Below, piece by piece: positions 33,502-41,652 of a stretch of DNA of 64,000 bases; position 1 is the first letter of the stretch; each line of letters begins with the position of its first letter. Source of the stretch: Candidatus Bathyarchaeota archaeon (GTDB lineage: Archaea > Thermoproteota > Bathyarchaeia > TCS64); the NCBI GenBank assembly GCA_026014875.1, contig JAOZHO010000015.1, forward strand, positions 85,026 to 149,025, given 5' to 3'. The translations under genes were made by a program, and so were the position numbers. The notes beneath the pieces are model-generated. The model had not been told where the DNA came from. It made no database searches and saw nothing but the letters and a program-made list of their open reading frames with translations.

Positions 33502-33532
33502 TTACGATGCCTCCAACCGTGCGCTGATGAGT

Positions 33533-34036
33533 TTACTCGAACTCTATTTTTCCTTCGTTGTCGATCCTGGCTACAAGCCATTCATATTTGCTATTCTCAA
33601 TAGACGTTTTGGCTTGTTCTCGTAGCCTGTTTATCATCGGATTCTCGAGCTTTTTTGATAAGAAAATAAGATCCGTGATTTCTTTAGACTTGTTCATATC
33701 CTGGAACACAAGGAAATCTACAGGATTTAAAACAGGTTTAATGTCACTTGGGTCAAATTTCATTCTTCGAAAGTCCTGTTTAATCGCATTGTTGAACACC
33801 ACCTCAGCCTGTCTTCTACCCTCAGCCCTCGCAGCCTCCCGCAGCTCACCCTTAACCGCGTCAAACTCAGCCTCCCTACCACTGAGAAGCCTCTCCCTAT
33901 ACTCGTAGTAATCCAGCCAGGTATTCTCAGTCTCAGCCTTCGTCTTCAACTTCAAATCGGAGAGACGGACAATTTTTCCGCAATCTGGGCAGACGCAGAG
34001 TATCTTTCTGAACTCTTGAAACTCCTCGAGCGCCAT
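33533..34036 (-). CDS. Holliday-junction-resolvase-like protein, probably inactive partner
   Basis: 167 residues from the ATG at 34,034-34,036, which shares its A with the upstream stop (TGATG). It has the same build as the next entry: a C-x2-C near the start (CVCPDC), a long charged helix, then FDPSDIKPVLNPVDFLVFQDM and DLIFLSKKLENPMINRLREQAKTSIE. At the place of the catalytic I-E-V-K it reads IFLSKK, so one acidic metal ligand is missing. It probably pairs with the active relative as a heterodimer. Confidence 0.6.
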   Translation of the reverse strand: MALEEFQEFRKILCVCPDCGKIVRLSDLKLKTKAETENTWLDYYEYRERLLSGREAEFDAVKGELREAARAEGRRQAEVVFNNAIKQDFRRMKFDPSDIKPVLNPVDFLVFQDMNKSKEITDLIFLSKKLENPMINRLREQAKTSIENSKYEWLVARIDNEGKIEFE

Positions 34037-34512
34037 CAAAACACCCTGTACTTAACCCGATTATCCTCGACTGCCTCTTTGACCAGTTTCTGGTGCTTGT
34101 TTAACCTCGCTTTTCCGCTCTTGACTTCGATGAAGCTGATGGAGTCTATGTTATTCTCGGATAAGCCGTTGAATGTGAGTAGATCGATGGGGTCGCCGAG
34201 GAATCTGCAGTCAGGTAATTGCCATTTGAAATCCTCCATCATTGGGAGGATTTTTTCCAGAGTTTTTCCGATGTTGACCGATCTTGTTGTGATGGTGGCT
34301 TTCTCAGTGGTTAGTTTCTTATTTTTTTCTAGTTTTGCATTTCGCTCCCGTAGTTCTTCTTCGTATCGTTCCTGGATCTCTAGTACCTCGGGTGGGAATG
34401 GCTTGGTTCCGTCGAATAGTAGTAGGTCTGATAGCTTGTGCTCAGCTCCGCATGGACATTCTGCATAAAGGTCGGATTTCTTGAGGCGATCAATAATTTT
34501 CTGAGTGCTCAA
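34036..34512 (-). CDS. Endonuclease related to archaeal Holliday junction resolvase (PF10107-like)
   Basis: 158 residues from TTG. CPCG near the start, a coiled-coil helix (EVLEIQERYEEELRERNAKLEKNKK), then NIGKTLEKILPMMEDFKWQLPDCRFLGDPIDLLTFNG and SISFIEVKSGKARLNKHQKLVKEAVEDNRVKYRVF in sequence: the Asp of GDPIDLL and the E-V-K form the metal site. It probably cuts branched DNA. It is translated just ahead of an inactive-looking relative. Confidence 0.8.
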   Translation of the reverse strand: MSTQKIIDRLKKSDLYAECPCGAEHKLSDLLLFDGTKPFPPEVLEIQERYEEELRERNAKLEKNKKLTTEKATITTRSVNIGKTLEKILPMMEDFKWQLPDCRFLGDPIDLLTFNGLSENNIDSISFIEVKSGKARLNKHQKLVKEAVEDNRVKYRVF

Positions 34513-34519
34513 ATGGAGT

Positions 34520-35596
34520 TCACATTACCTTATTTCGTTCTTGCGTCAACTCTTGTAAGAACTGAATGAATTTTCTTGCTTCAGGCATCTTGATATACCC
34601 GGTATAACCGGACCATTGTTCAAGAATATCCCTTTCTGCATAACTCTTCTGATCACCGGGTGTTCCATACCTCCATGGTTCTCGGTCTGAAGGAAGAATT
34701 GATAACAACTTCTCCTCACTGATATTGAAATATTCTCTAAATCTTAGATCATAGAGCTGCCAACGAAGACCATGTTCTGAGTCGCTGTCGGTTGGAATTA
34801 AATTAAATATCGCGGATCTTTTCGTTTCCCTGAATTCTCCCGTAAATGCAATTGAACTCCTTGTCCTATTTGTACCGCGGAGATACTGCTGCAGCTCATT
34901 AAACAAATATGAATAGACTTCGCCTACGCCTCTTTCATCTGAAATCTCTTGGAGTTGCTCATATGTTAAGTTAGGTCTTCTCTTTGAACTAGTGCTCGGA
35001 GTAACCGGTACTCGAGACGGTTCAATCAAGAAAGTACGTGCAAGAAATTCATCTTTGCCTTCCTTGAAATAATTGAATGTAATCGCATTAATGGCTACTC
35101 TATAATTTTCTGACAAATAGTTGATAATCCGTTGGCTGCTACTATCAATCTTGGAACCAACAACAAGCATTCTAAGTTCCTCGTTAATAGATTCAGGAAG
35201 ACTTTGATTGAATTTAGTTTGATAAGCTTCTTCAAAACTCACATTTTTCAAGTATCTCTCAGCAATTCTCTGTACTTTTTCAGGTGAGAGGTGTTTTACC
35301 CATGAAGCATAATCGAGAACTTGAGCGGTAATCTCTCGGGGGGTTTTATCTCTTTTTAGTTCTATAATGATGAGGTCTCCTTTCTCATCGATGCATAGTA
35401 AGTCGATTACTCCACCATAATCGGTTTCACATTGTCTATCGATAACGAGGAGATTCTGTGCTATAATTGAAATATCTGAGGCGATCCAACTTTCTAAACG
35501 CTCTTCGAGATCTAGTTTTGGTTTATGAATTTCTTCTAGTGTGTTCTTCTTAATTTTCCAAAGTCTTACTTCAGGTGTACCGGTATTAGTTTGCAT
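34520..35596 (-). CDS. NucS/DUF91-like PD-(D/E)XK nuclease
   Basis: 358 residues. The N-terminus ESWIASDISIIAQNLLVIDRQCETDYGGVIDLLCIDEKGDLIIIELKRDKTPREITAQVLDYASWV (about 33-99) is the nuclease core: G-V-I-D-L-L, E-L-K and Q-x3-Y, as in NucS and DUF91 endonucleases. The C-terminal part (from about 195) is a second unrecognised domain ending in a PEARKFIQFLQEL helix. The gene ends eight bases before the resolvase-like pair begins, so the three nucleases are probably co-transcribed. Confidence 0.75.
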   Translation of the reverse strand: MQTNTGTPEVRLWKIKKNTLEEIHKPKLDLEERLESWIASDISIIAQNLLVIDRQCETDYGGVIDLLCIDEKGDLIIIELKRDKTPREITAQVLDYASWVKHLSPEKVQRIAERYLKNVSFEEAYQTKFNQSLPESINEELRMLVVGSKIDSSSQRIINYLSENYRVAINAITFNYFKEGKDEFLARTFLIEPSRVPVTPSTSSKRRPNLTYEQLQEISDERGVGEVYSYLFNELQQYLRGTNRTRSSIAFTGEFRETKRSAIFNLIPTDSDSEHGLRWQLYDLRFREYFNISEEKLLSILPSDREPWRYGTPGDQKSYAERDILEQWSGYTGYIKMPEARKFIQFLQELTQERNKVM

Positions 35597-35844
35597 AATA
35601 CTCCTTGATCTAAAAGATAATCGCTCAAATATAAGAATAAAAAATGAATCACATCTAAAATCACAATACTATTCCGCACGCGTAAAAAAAATAAATAAGA
35701 GGATTCCGATTTACCTTGGGCCTTTCTCGTAGATGTGAATCAGTGCTGAACTGAAGATAGAACAACGCGCACGCGAAAATTATGGAGGCGGGAAGCTAAC
35801 ACAGATTTTCTAGTAAATGTCTTGTTCACGGTCTGGTGTTTTCA
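35597..35844. other. Gap of about 250 bases with att-like scar
   Basis: AT-rich; holds the NucS-like gene's promoter to the left and the scar at 35,782-35,817 to the right. A CGCGCACGCGAAAAT tract (about 35,767-35,781) resembles the one before the tRNA-like copy at 27,798. Confidence 0.35.
35782..35817 (-). repeat. Attachment-site-like scar
   Basis: ATGGAGGCGGGAAGCTAACA then CAGATTTTCTAGTAAA lines up with ATGGTGCGGGGGGTGGGACT ... CAGATTTACTAGTAAA at the left end of the element. Confidence 0.45.
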
Positions 35845-36279
35845 TTAGTCGTAGTCTTGTAAGCGAACATTATACCACTGTAACTGTTCACCTTGTCTCA
35901 ATCCTTTTAAAGGAACTTGAACCCGGATACCATCGCTTCGTATTAAAGGAATGAGATTCTCTCGGTACTCCAACCCTGCATGAAAAAAAATCTCACTAAT
36001 TTCCTTAAAATCTAACTTGTCTTTAAGCTGCTTGTACACTCTTTCTGCCCACTGCTTCTTCTCTTTTCTCCTCATGGTCTTGAGAGTCTGCTCATAGGGT
36101 TCAATAACTTCATGGGGTAAGAGCAGACCGTGTTTAGCACTAATGATGGCTACCTTGTCGTATTGTTCAATGGCAAAGTCATAGGCTTTTGAGAAGAGCG
36201 CTGATGGCTGATACATCTCCTCCGCTCTGCAGGGGTAGTTTTGCTTCGACTTTGAACAGCTTATTAATCCCAGTTTCAT
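35845..36279 (-). CDS. DUF6884 family protein
   Basis: 144 residues from the ATG at 36,277-36,279 (a TTG four codons upstream is possible). KLGLISCSKSKQNYPCRAEEMYQPSALFSKAYDFAIEQYDKVAIISAKHGLLLPHEVIEPYEQTLKTM fits the DUF6884 pattern (SCSKSK, C-R-A-E-x-MY, S-x-LFxKA, SAKHGLL, PYE). Members often lie in mobile or nucleic-acid-modification gene clusters; the reaction is not known. It is divergent from the glycosylase-like gene next to it. Confidence 0.7.
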   Translation of the reverse strand: MKLGLISCSKSKQNYPCRAEEMYQPSALFSKAYDFAIEQYDKVAIISAKHGLLLPHEVIEPYEQTLKTMRRKEKKQWAERVYKQLKDKLDFKEISEIFFHAGLEYRENLIPLIRSDGIRVQVPLKGLRQGEQLQWYNVRLQDYD

Positions 36280-36320
36280 ATCCTGCCTCAATTTTCATAT
36301 ACGGCTAAATCATATTTAGA

Positions 36321-37307
36321 ATGAGTGTCTTGAAGGCTATCTGCTCCCGCTGCGAGATTGAATACACAGTTGATGAATATCAAAAAGACCGATTCTGCAA
36401 AAATTGCGGGGCACATCTCAAGCTAGTGACGTCACCGATTGTAAGAAAAGCAGACTTTGAAGGAGAAAATGACGACCGTTTCATGTACGATACTATCTTG
36501 GCCACATCCATCGGCAGGGTACTTCATGATCAATTCCAGAACAAAACAGGTTACTTTGAAGGACATGTGATGCCCGAATACATACCCCCCTCAATCGATG
36601 AAGGAAGCAGAGAGTTGGCCCTATACTACACATTTGTAATTGCTGTTGATTATCAGACAGATGCTCATAAGCTATGGAGAAACGCGAGGCGTCTTTACAG
36701 TCAGAGTCCTGAGTATTTTGAACCAGAGAACATCATTAATGTCTCCGATGATGAGTTGAAAGCCTTTGTAAGGAGCCTCGGAGCCCGGTTCCCCAATAAT
36801 GGAGCAAAGGCCTGGAAGGATATTTCAAGGATTTTAATCAGGCAATATGATGGGGACCCACGTAACATTACACGGGAGCCGCTGACCTCGAGAGAGGTGT
36901 GGAGGAGGCTGGATAAGTTTCCTTACATCAGGGGAAAGAAGATAGGAACGCTATATCTCAGGGTCATGGGGGATCTTGGTCTTTTCAAGATCTCGGACCT
37001 AGATCAGCTTGACGTGGCGGTTGATGTCCAGGTGTCCCGCTTCACGTTCTATACGGGAGTTCTCACTCCATTAGAGGCGATGACGGGGTGTGTGCATAAT
37101 CCTCCGATTAAACCTGCGATTGAACGGGTGTGGAGGCAAGCTGCGAAAAGTGTTGGGTGTGCTCCTTGGCAGTTGGATATGCCGATGTGGGTCATTGCAT
37201 CTAAACAGTGTACGGGAAAGTGGTGCGATCCATGTCCTGTAAATGAACTCTGTAAACAGAATTTTGATGCTAGCATTCAAGGAAATAACCTATCGTATAG
37301 ACCTTGA
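36321..37307 (+). CDS. Zinc-ribbon plus HhH-GPD-like DNA glycosylase with Fe-S loop
   Basis: 328 residues. Residues 8-30 form a zinc ribbon (CSRCEIEYTVDEYQKDRFCKNC). A helical domain follows with FVRSLGARFPNNGAKAWKDISRI and FPYIRGKKIGTLYLRVMGDLGLF (hairpin KKIG), as in endonuclease III-like proteins. The end has CTGKWCDPCPVNELC, four Cys (C-x4-C-x2-C-x5-C) like the iron-sulfur loop of that family. The substrate base is unknown, and the usual catalytic Lys/Asp pair is not certain. Next to an exonuclease and a DUF6884 protein. Confidence 0.55.
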   Translation: MSVLKAICSRCEIEYTVDEYQKDRFCKNCGAHLKLVTSPIVRKADFEGENDDRFMYDTILATSIGRVLHDQFQNKTGYFEGHVMPEYIPPSIDEGSRELALYYTFVIAVDYQTDAHKLWRNARRLYSQSPEYFEPENIINVSDDELKAFVRSLGARFPNNGAKAWKDISRILIRQYDGDPRNITREPLTSREVWRRLDKFPYIRGKKIGTLYLRVMGDLGLFKISDLDQLDVAVDVQVSRFTFYTGVLTPLEAMTGCVHNPPIKPAIERVWRQAAKSVGCAPWQLDMPMWVIASKQCTGKWCDPCPVNELCKQNFDASIQGNNLSYRP

Positions 37308-37367
37308 AAGGAGAGATCTGAGTTTTTCGGAAGGCATTTACTTCTCACTTGATTTTTCATTAATAGG

Positions 37368-37928
37368 ATGGTCCAGATCTTCTTTGATATTGAGACGTAC
37401 AGTCCCCATGTTTCTGGGCCGAGGCTGTGTGATAAAGTCATCAGCATAGCGTATAAGATTGGGGACTCCGATGTCGTGGTGTTGAAGGAGTGGGAGCTGG
37501 GTGAGAAGGCGGTCCTCACTCGGTTTCTTGATGTGATTCAGAGTCAGGATAGGCCTAATATCATCGGTCATAATATTCTCAGGTTTGATATTCCGGTTAT
37601 TGTATGTCGCTCATTGGAAAATGGTCTTGGACGGCTTGGGGAGATATACTCTGTTTTCAGGGAACCGTATGGGATTGATACATTACAATGCTTGCTGCCT
37701 TCGAATCGAATGTATTTCAGAGGATTAGGCCTCGCTGCATGTGCTGAAAGGCTCGGCATATCCTTGGCGAGCGAGAATAGTTCATCGATCCAGGAGCTGT
37801 ATGAAAGAGGGGAATATGAGAAAATCGTCCATCATAATGTTGAGGATGCCCTGGTTACCGAGAGGTTATACTATCATCTCATGAATTGTGATTTCGATCC
37901 GTTCAACGTTGGGAGAGAGATTAGATAA
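37368..37928 (+). CDS. DnaQ-like 3'-5' exonuclease
   Basis: 186 residues. Exo I IFFDIETYSP (4-13), Exo II IIGHNILRFDIPVI (about 65-78) and Exo III HHNVEDALVTERLYYHL (about 154-170) give the DEDD catalytic set of the RNase H-like exonucleases (PolB-like exonuclease group). It would trim single-stranded DNA or RNA. Its stop overlaps the start of a tiny membrane-protein gene (TAATG). Confidence 0.85.
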   Translation: MVQIFFDIETYSPHVSGPRLCDKVISIAYKIGDSDVVVLKEWELGEKAVLTRFLDVIQSQDRPNIIGHNILRFDIPVIVCRSLENGLGRLGEIYSVFREPYGIDTLQCLLPSNRMYFRGLGLAACAERLGISLASENSSSIQELYERGEYEKIVHHNVEDALVTERLYYHLMNCDFDPFNVGREIR

Positions 37929-38071
37929 TGGTAGCCTGGATTCTCCTATTGGTCGTTCTGGTTGTCTTCGTTGTTCTCATGAACGGGAATAACATCGAGG
38001 ATGAGGATGATCTTGAGCTTCTCGAGGAGGAGGTTTTACTCCTCTACGATGAAGAAGAAGATTTACCCTGA
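37928..38071 (+). CDS. 47-residue membrane peptide coupled to the exonuclease
   Basis: Starts MVAWILLLVVLVVFVVLMNG, one membrane helix, then NNIEDEDDLELLEEEVLLLYDEEEDLP, a strongly acidic tail, and stops at TGA 38,069-38,071. The ATG shares its A with the exonuclease stop (TAATG), so it is translated with it. The clean helix-plus-acidic-tail design suggests a real product, perhaps an anchor or a phage-type toxin-like or regulator peptide. No family recognised. Confidence 0.6.
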   Translation: MVAWILLLVVLVVFVVLMNGNNIEDEDDLELLEEEVLLLYDEEEDLP

Positions 38072-38138
38072 GATTGACCATTATTCGGAAAACCTCGGAA
38101 TTCTGGCTTTTCACCCATAGAAAGACATTTTTAAAGGA

Positions 38139-40637
38139 TTAGATTTTTAATGGTTCTAATAATTCGAGCAGTTCTTCTCTGGTCCATCCTGCGAAACCAC
38201 CGGTGGCGCTAAGCACCGAATCAGCAATTCCCCGCTTTTTTTCCAATATCTTTTCTATTCGTTCCTCAAGAGTTCCTTCAGTTAATACATGGTGAACAAA
38301 CACTGTCTTCTTCTGACCAATACGATGAACTCGGTCCGTGGCCTGATCCTCAACCGCTGGATTCCACCAACGATCAACATGTAAAACATGATTAGCACCG
38401 GTCAATGTTATCCCCTGACCAGCAGCAAGCAAACTACACAGAGCAACATTAATCTCCTGTTCATTGAAACGGTCAATCAACTCCTGTCTATTGCGAGTCG
38501 AACCATCAATACGGATATAACTAAGGCCAGCTTCCACAACAAATCGTTCGAACAAATCAAGAGTTCCTAGGAAGTGACTGAAAAGCACTACCTGATCCTC
38601 ACTATCAACAATTTCTTGTATCTTCTCACAAAAAATATCGAATTTCTCTGATCTACCGTGAATAGGCGTCTTATTCCCAGTTATTAGAGCGGGGTGATCA
38701 CAAACCTGTTTTAATTTTGTTATTATCGCTAAAATGTTTATTCGACTAACATTCACGCCTTTCTGAAGAGATACGCGAATTGGATTTACGTTTAAATCTT
38801 GTATTTGCCCATATAGAGCCCTCTGCTCCGTGGTCAAACTACAGGTACCATTCATGGGAATCTTATCTGGAAGGTCTTTAGCAACGTCTTTCTTTAATCG
38901 ACGTAGAACAAAGGGGTTAATCCGTTTAGCCAGATACTTTGCTTTTTCTTGGTCCCCGTCAATGATTGGTTTCTCGATTTTTGAGACGAAGCCACCATAA
39001 GAGCCAAGATGCCCCTTCATCAGGAAATCAAAGAGAGACCACAACTCTGCAGGCCGATTCTCTATGGGGGTACCACTTAACACGAATCTGTGAGCGGCAT
39101 TCAAACTCTTAATAGCCTTGCTTCGCTTTGCCTGAGGGTTCTTAATTCGAGTCCCTTCATCAAGAATCAGGTAATAGAAAGGAACCTTCTGCAATATCTC
39201 CACATCATTAGTCGCAGTTGCGTACGTCGTAATGAATATTCGAGGATTTTTACTGAAGAATAGTTTACTGTTTCGCATTGGTCCATGATAAATTTTAATA
39301 CGAGCGTCAACCCACGCTTTTCTAATTTCTCGCTCCCAGAAACGTAACACTGAACGAGGACAAATAATCAGACTATGGTGATCGGGGTTTTCTTCATAAT
39401 AGTTTAACCGCATGTTAATTATAGATTGAATAGTTTTCCCGAGCCCCATATCATCAGCAAGAATACCATGGAGATAATGGTCAGAAAGCCAGTTCAACCA
39501 TTGAATACCTGCTCTCTGATAACCTCTCAAATCGATGCCATTACTTACCAGAGTTTTTTCAAGATCATCGGGAAGTCTATAATCGAAATCAAACTCAAAA
39601 CCAGTTAATTCATCCTCAAATCGTTGATACTCTTCTGAAACGCTCTTTAGACCACCAATATGAGCAATGAGCTCCTCTAACGACTGGAACTTTGTAATAT
39701 CTGTCCGTAACCCATCTTTGTCGAATTGCACACCAAGTTCATTCAATTGTTCCTGTAGTTCCTTGATCTGGTTTTCATCGTACTTCGCCCACGTTTTATC
39801 ACCAATTTTGACATATCCGTTCTTACCATTCTGAAACAAGTCAAGAGGAAGAATATGTTCTCCAATTTGATAATTCACAACAAAGTCAAGCCAACCCTTG
39901 TCTCCCATGTTAAGGGAGAATAAAGGAACCATTTCCTCGTCTAAAACTTCAAAGGTCTCAATTCCTCCGAGGAGTACTGCGTTGAAATTCAGTTTTAGGA
40001 ACGCCAGGTCTCGTTTTAAAAACTCTGGAATGTCTATATCGGGTATGTAGAATTGTTCAGAGTCTATATACTTTCGAATTTGATCGTTTTCCTCGACTGG
40101 AGTCAGGTAAAACTCGTTCTCAATTCGTGAATACTCTGGGTCAGGTGTACTTTGGAGGTCGCCTTTTAGTATTAATTCGTCTTTTCCTTTTCGTTGATAT
40201 CCAATTTCGCCTTCAATTCCTTCGTTTTGAGTATACGATAATTTTGCGACTCTAGGCAATGGCTTTTCATGAATAATGATTTCATTGGATGCTTCTGTTT
40301 CTTCGATTTTTTCTTTCTCTCTTAGATAATTGAGAACGGACGGATATACCTGGGAAGTGATTACTCCTTCCTCAGTGATTTTAGCGTTAAGTGCTCTTAA
40401 TGCGAGTAGAGTATCAAAGTCGTCTCGGGATAATACGTGTTTGATCTTGTCTGTTTCCCAGATGAATCCATGTCTCCATAAAGCATTCACGTCTCGGACA
40501 GGCGTTCGGCTATCTTCTTCGAACCTGTATACTCTGATTTCGTTTAACCCTTCCTGGTAATCTACTTCAAATTCTAATGATATTGGGATTATCTGGACGC
40601 CTTGGAACCATGAGATGACTCGTGAAATGAGGCTCAT
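38139..40637 (-). CDS. SNF2-family helicase/ATPase
   Basis: 832 residues from the ATG at 40,635-40,637, which overlaps the upstream stop (ATGA). The N-terminal 380 residues are unrecognised beta-rich sequence. The ATPase core has DDMGLGKTIQSI (Walker A), LIICPRSVLRFWEREI, LILDEGTRIKNP (DEGT in place of DEAH), FVLSGTPIENRPAELWSLFDFL, VVLFSHFLGTLDLF, and QATDRVHRIGQKKTVFVH (motif VI). It moves along duplex DNA and may remodel or block it. Coupled to an HhH membrane protein; DISARM and related systems use an SNF2 protein of this kind. Confidence 0.9.
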   Translation of the reverse strand: MSLISRVISWFQGVQIIPISLEFEVDYQEGLNEIRVYRFEEDSRTPVRDVNALWRHGFIWETDKIKHVLSRDDFDTLLALRALNAKITEEGVITSQVYPSVLNYLREKEKIEETEASNEIIIHEKPLPRVAKLSYTQNEGIEGEIGYQRKGKDELILKGDLQSTPDPEYSRIENEFYLTPVEENDQIRKYIDSEQFYIPDIDIPEFLKRDLAFLKLNFNAVLLGGIETFEVLDEEMVPLFSLNMGDKGWLDFVVNYQIGEHILPLDLFQNGKNGYVKIGDKTWAKYDENQIKELQEQLNELGVQFDKDGLRTDITKFQSLEELIAHIGGLKSVSEEYQRFEDELTGFEFDFDYRLPDDLEKTLVSNGIDLRGYQRAGIQWLNWLSDHYLHGILADDMGLGKTIQSIINMRLNYYEENPDHHSLIICPRSVLRFWEREIRKAWVDARIKIYHGPMRNSKLFFSKNPRIFITTYATATNDVEILQKVPFYYLILDEGTRIKNPQAKRSKAIKSLNAAHRFVLSGTPIENRPAELWSLFDFLMKGHLGSYGGFVSKIEKPIIDGDQEKAKYLAKRINPFVLRRLKKDVAKDLPDKIPMNGTCSLTTEQRALYGQIQDLNVNPIRVSLQKGVNVSRINILAIITKLKQVCDHPALITGNKTPIHGRSEKFDIFCEKIQEIVDSEDQVVLFSHFLGTLDLFERFVVEAGLSYIRIDGSTRNRQELIDRFNEQEINVALCSLLAAGQGITLTGANHVLHVDRWWNPAVEDQATDRVHRIGQKKTVFVHHVLTEGTLEERIEKILEKKRGIADSVLSATGGFAGWTREELLELLEPLKI

Positions 40638-41410
40638 GGGTAGTTCTCCGATAATGTTTTGAACCATAGAGGCATTGTTCGCCACTCTGGGAAACTACCC
40701 AGAAGGTATTCTGTTACAATTTGTGAGGCCTCTTGATCGCCGTTATATGAGGTGACGAAGGTGGAAGGTTTTACTATGTTTAATTTGTCAAGTTCGAGTT
40801 CCACTGTTTTCTGTAATCTGTTTTTTGGGTTGTATTCATTCGTTATACTGTTGATTTTTCGATTTGCGTCTCGGATCTTTTTTGAATATTCGTTTCGGAT
40901 GGATTGTTTACCTTGAAATTCGCCTCTTAATCGCTGGGGTAGTTTTCTTCGAGTGCGAGAAATCCACTGCTGAATTTCATATCCTTTTTCCTCTCCGATT
41001 CCTTGAACCGACCCTGAATACCTAAGGCTATCCAAGGTTCCATTGAAACATTGACGGCGAATCCTGTCTCGGAGTACGGTTCCTATCCCCTTGATGTTTG
41101 TGAACTCATTCTCAAAAATGATGGTTGTTATTCGTTTTTCTAGTTTCAGGTCTCTCTCGGAAATAATGGCTTTATGAGTATTCTGTGCTGAGAGAAGTTG
41201 GTTTCGCGTTTTGTCCACATCCGTCTTTAATTTCGCAAGTTTTTTCTCTATCATTTTTTTATGATGTGTACCGCGGGCGTTATCATAATCATTATGAGCT
41301 CGAATCCGCTTGATGTACCAAAACTGAATTTTTATAATGATTTTTAGAATAAAGGGTACTGAAAAAACTCCGATTATCAGATAAGTCTTAATTGAATCTC
41401 CGACCGCCAT
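40634..41410 (-). CDS. Membrane-anchored coiled-coil protein with HhH domain, coupled to SNF2
   Basis: 258 residues from the ATG at 41,410 (a TTG seven codons upstream is possible). One membrane helix near the start (YLIIGVFSVPFILKIIIKI), a coiled-coil (HHKKMIEKKLAKLKTDVDKTRNQLL), then FTNIKGIGTVLRDRIRRQCF and GSVQGIGEEKGYEIQQWI, two hairpin repeats of the helix-hairpin-helix type that bind DNA without sequence preference, and a second coiled-coil. The last four bases overlap the SNF2 start. Together they could place an ATPase on DNA at the membrane. Family not named. Confidence 0.6.
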   Translation of the reverse strand: MAVGDSIKTYLIIGVFSVPFILKIIIKIQFWYIKRIRAHNDYDNARGTHHKKMIEKKLAKLKTDVDKTRNQLLSAQNTHKAIISERDLKLEKRITTIIFENEFTNIKGIGTVLRDRIRRQCFNGTLDSLRYSGSVQGIGEEKGYEIQQWISRTRRKLPQRLRGEFQGKQSIRNEYSKKIRDANRKINSITNEYNPKNRLQKTVELELDKLNIVKPSTFVTSYNGDQEASQIVTEYLLGSFPEWRTMPLWFKTLSENYP

Positions 41411-41652
41411 AAACCTCAGCTTAATATTCAATTATTTGTACAGACTCATTACATAAAATTATAGACAAACAACTATACGATCAGATTGGATGATGTTCAA
41501 GCGCGTAAAATCCTAGTAGATAAAACCAAAGGAAATGCCCTCTTCAACTGACGTTATACTGATGTGTGCTGTCGAGGGGGCTCTCCCTGGCCGGAAGTCC
41601 TCATGATCAATATTCTCTTAAACTTGAAACAAAATAAGATAGCGATATTAAA
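41411..41652. promoter_or_regulatory. Divergent promoter region of SNF2 and DUF499 operons
   Basis: 240 bases between divergent operons. The right part has AATATTCTCTTAAACTTGAAAC and further A/T runs before the TTG at 41,653. The left part has TTATTTGTAC elements. No ORF. Confidence 0.35.
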
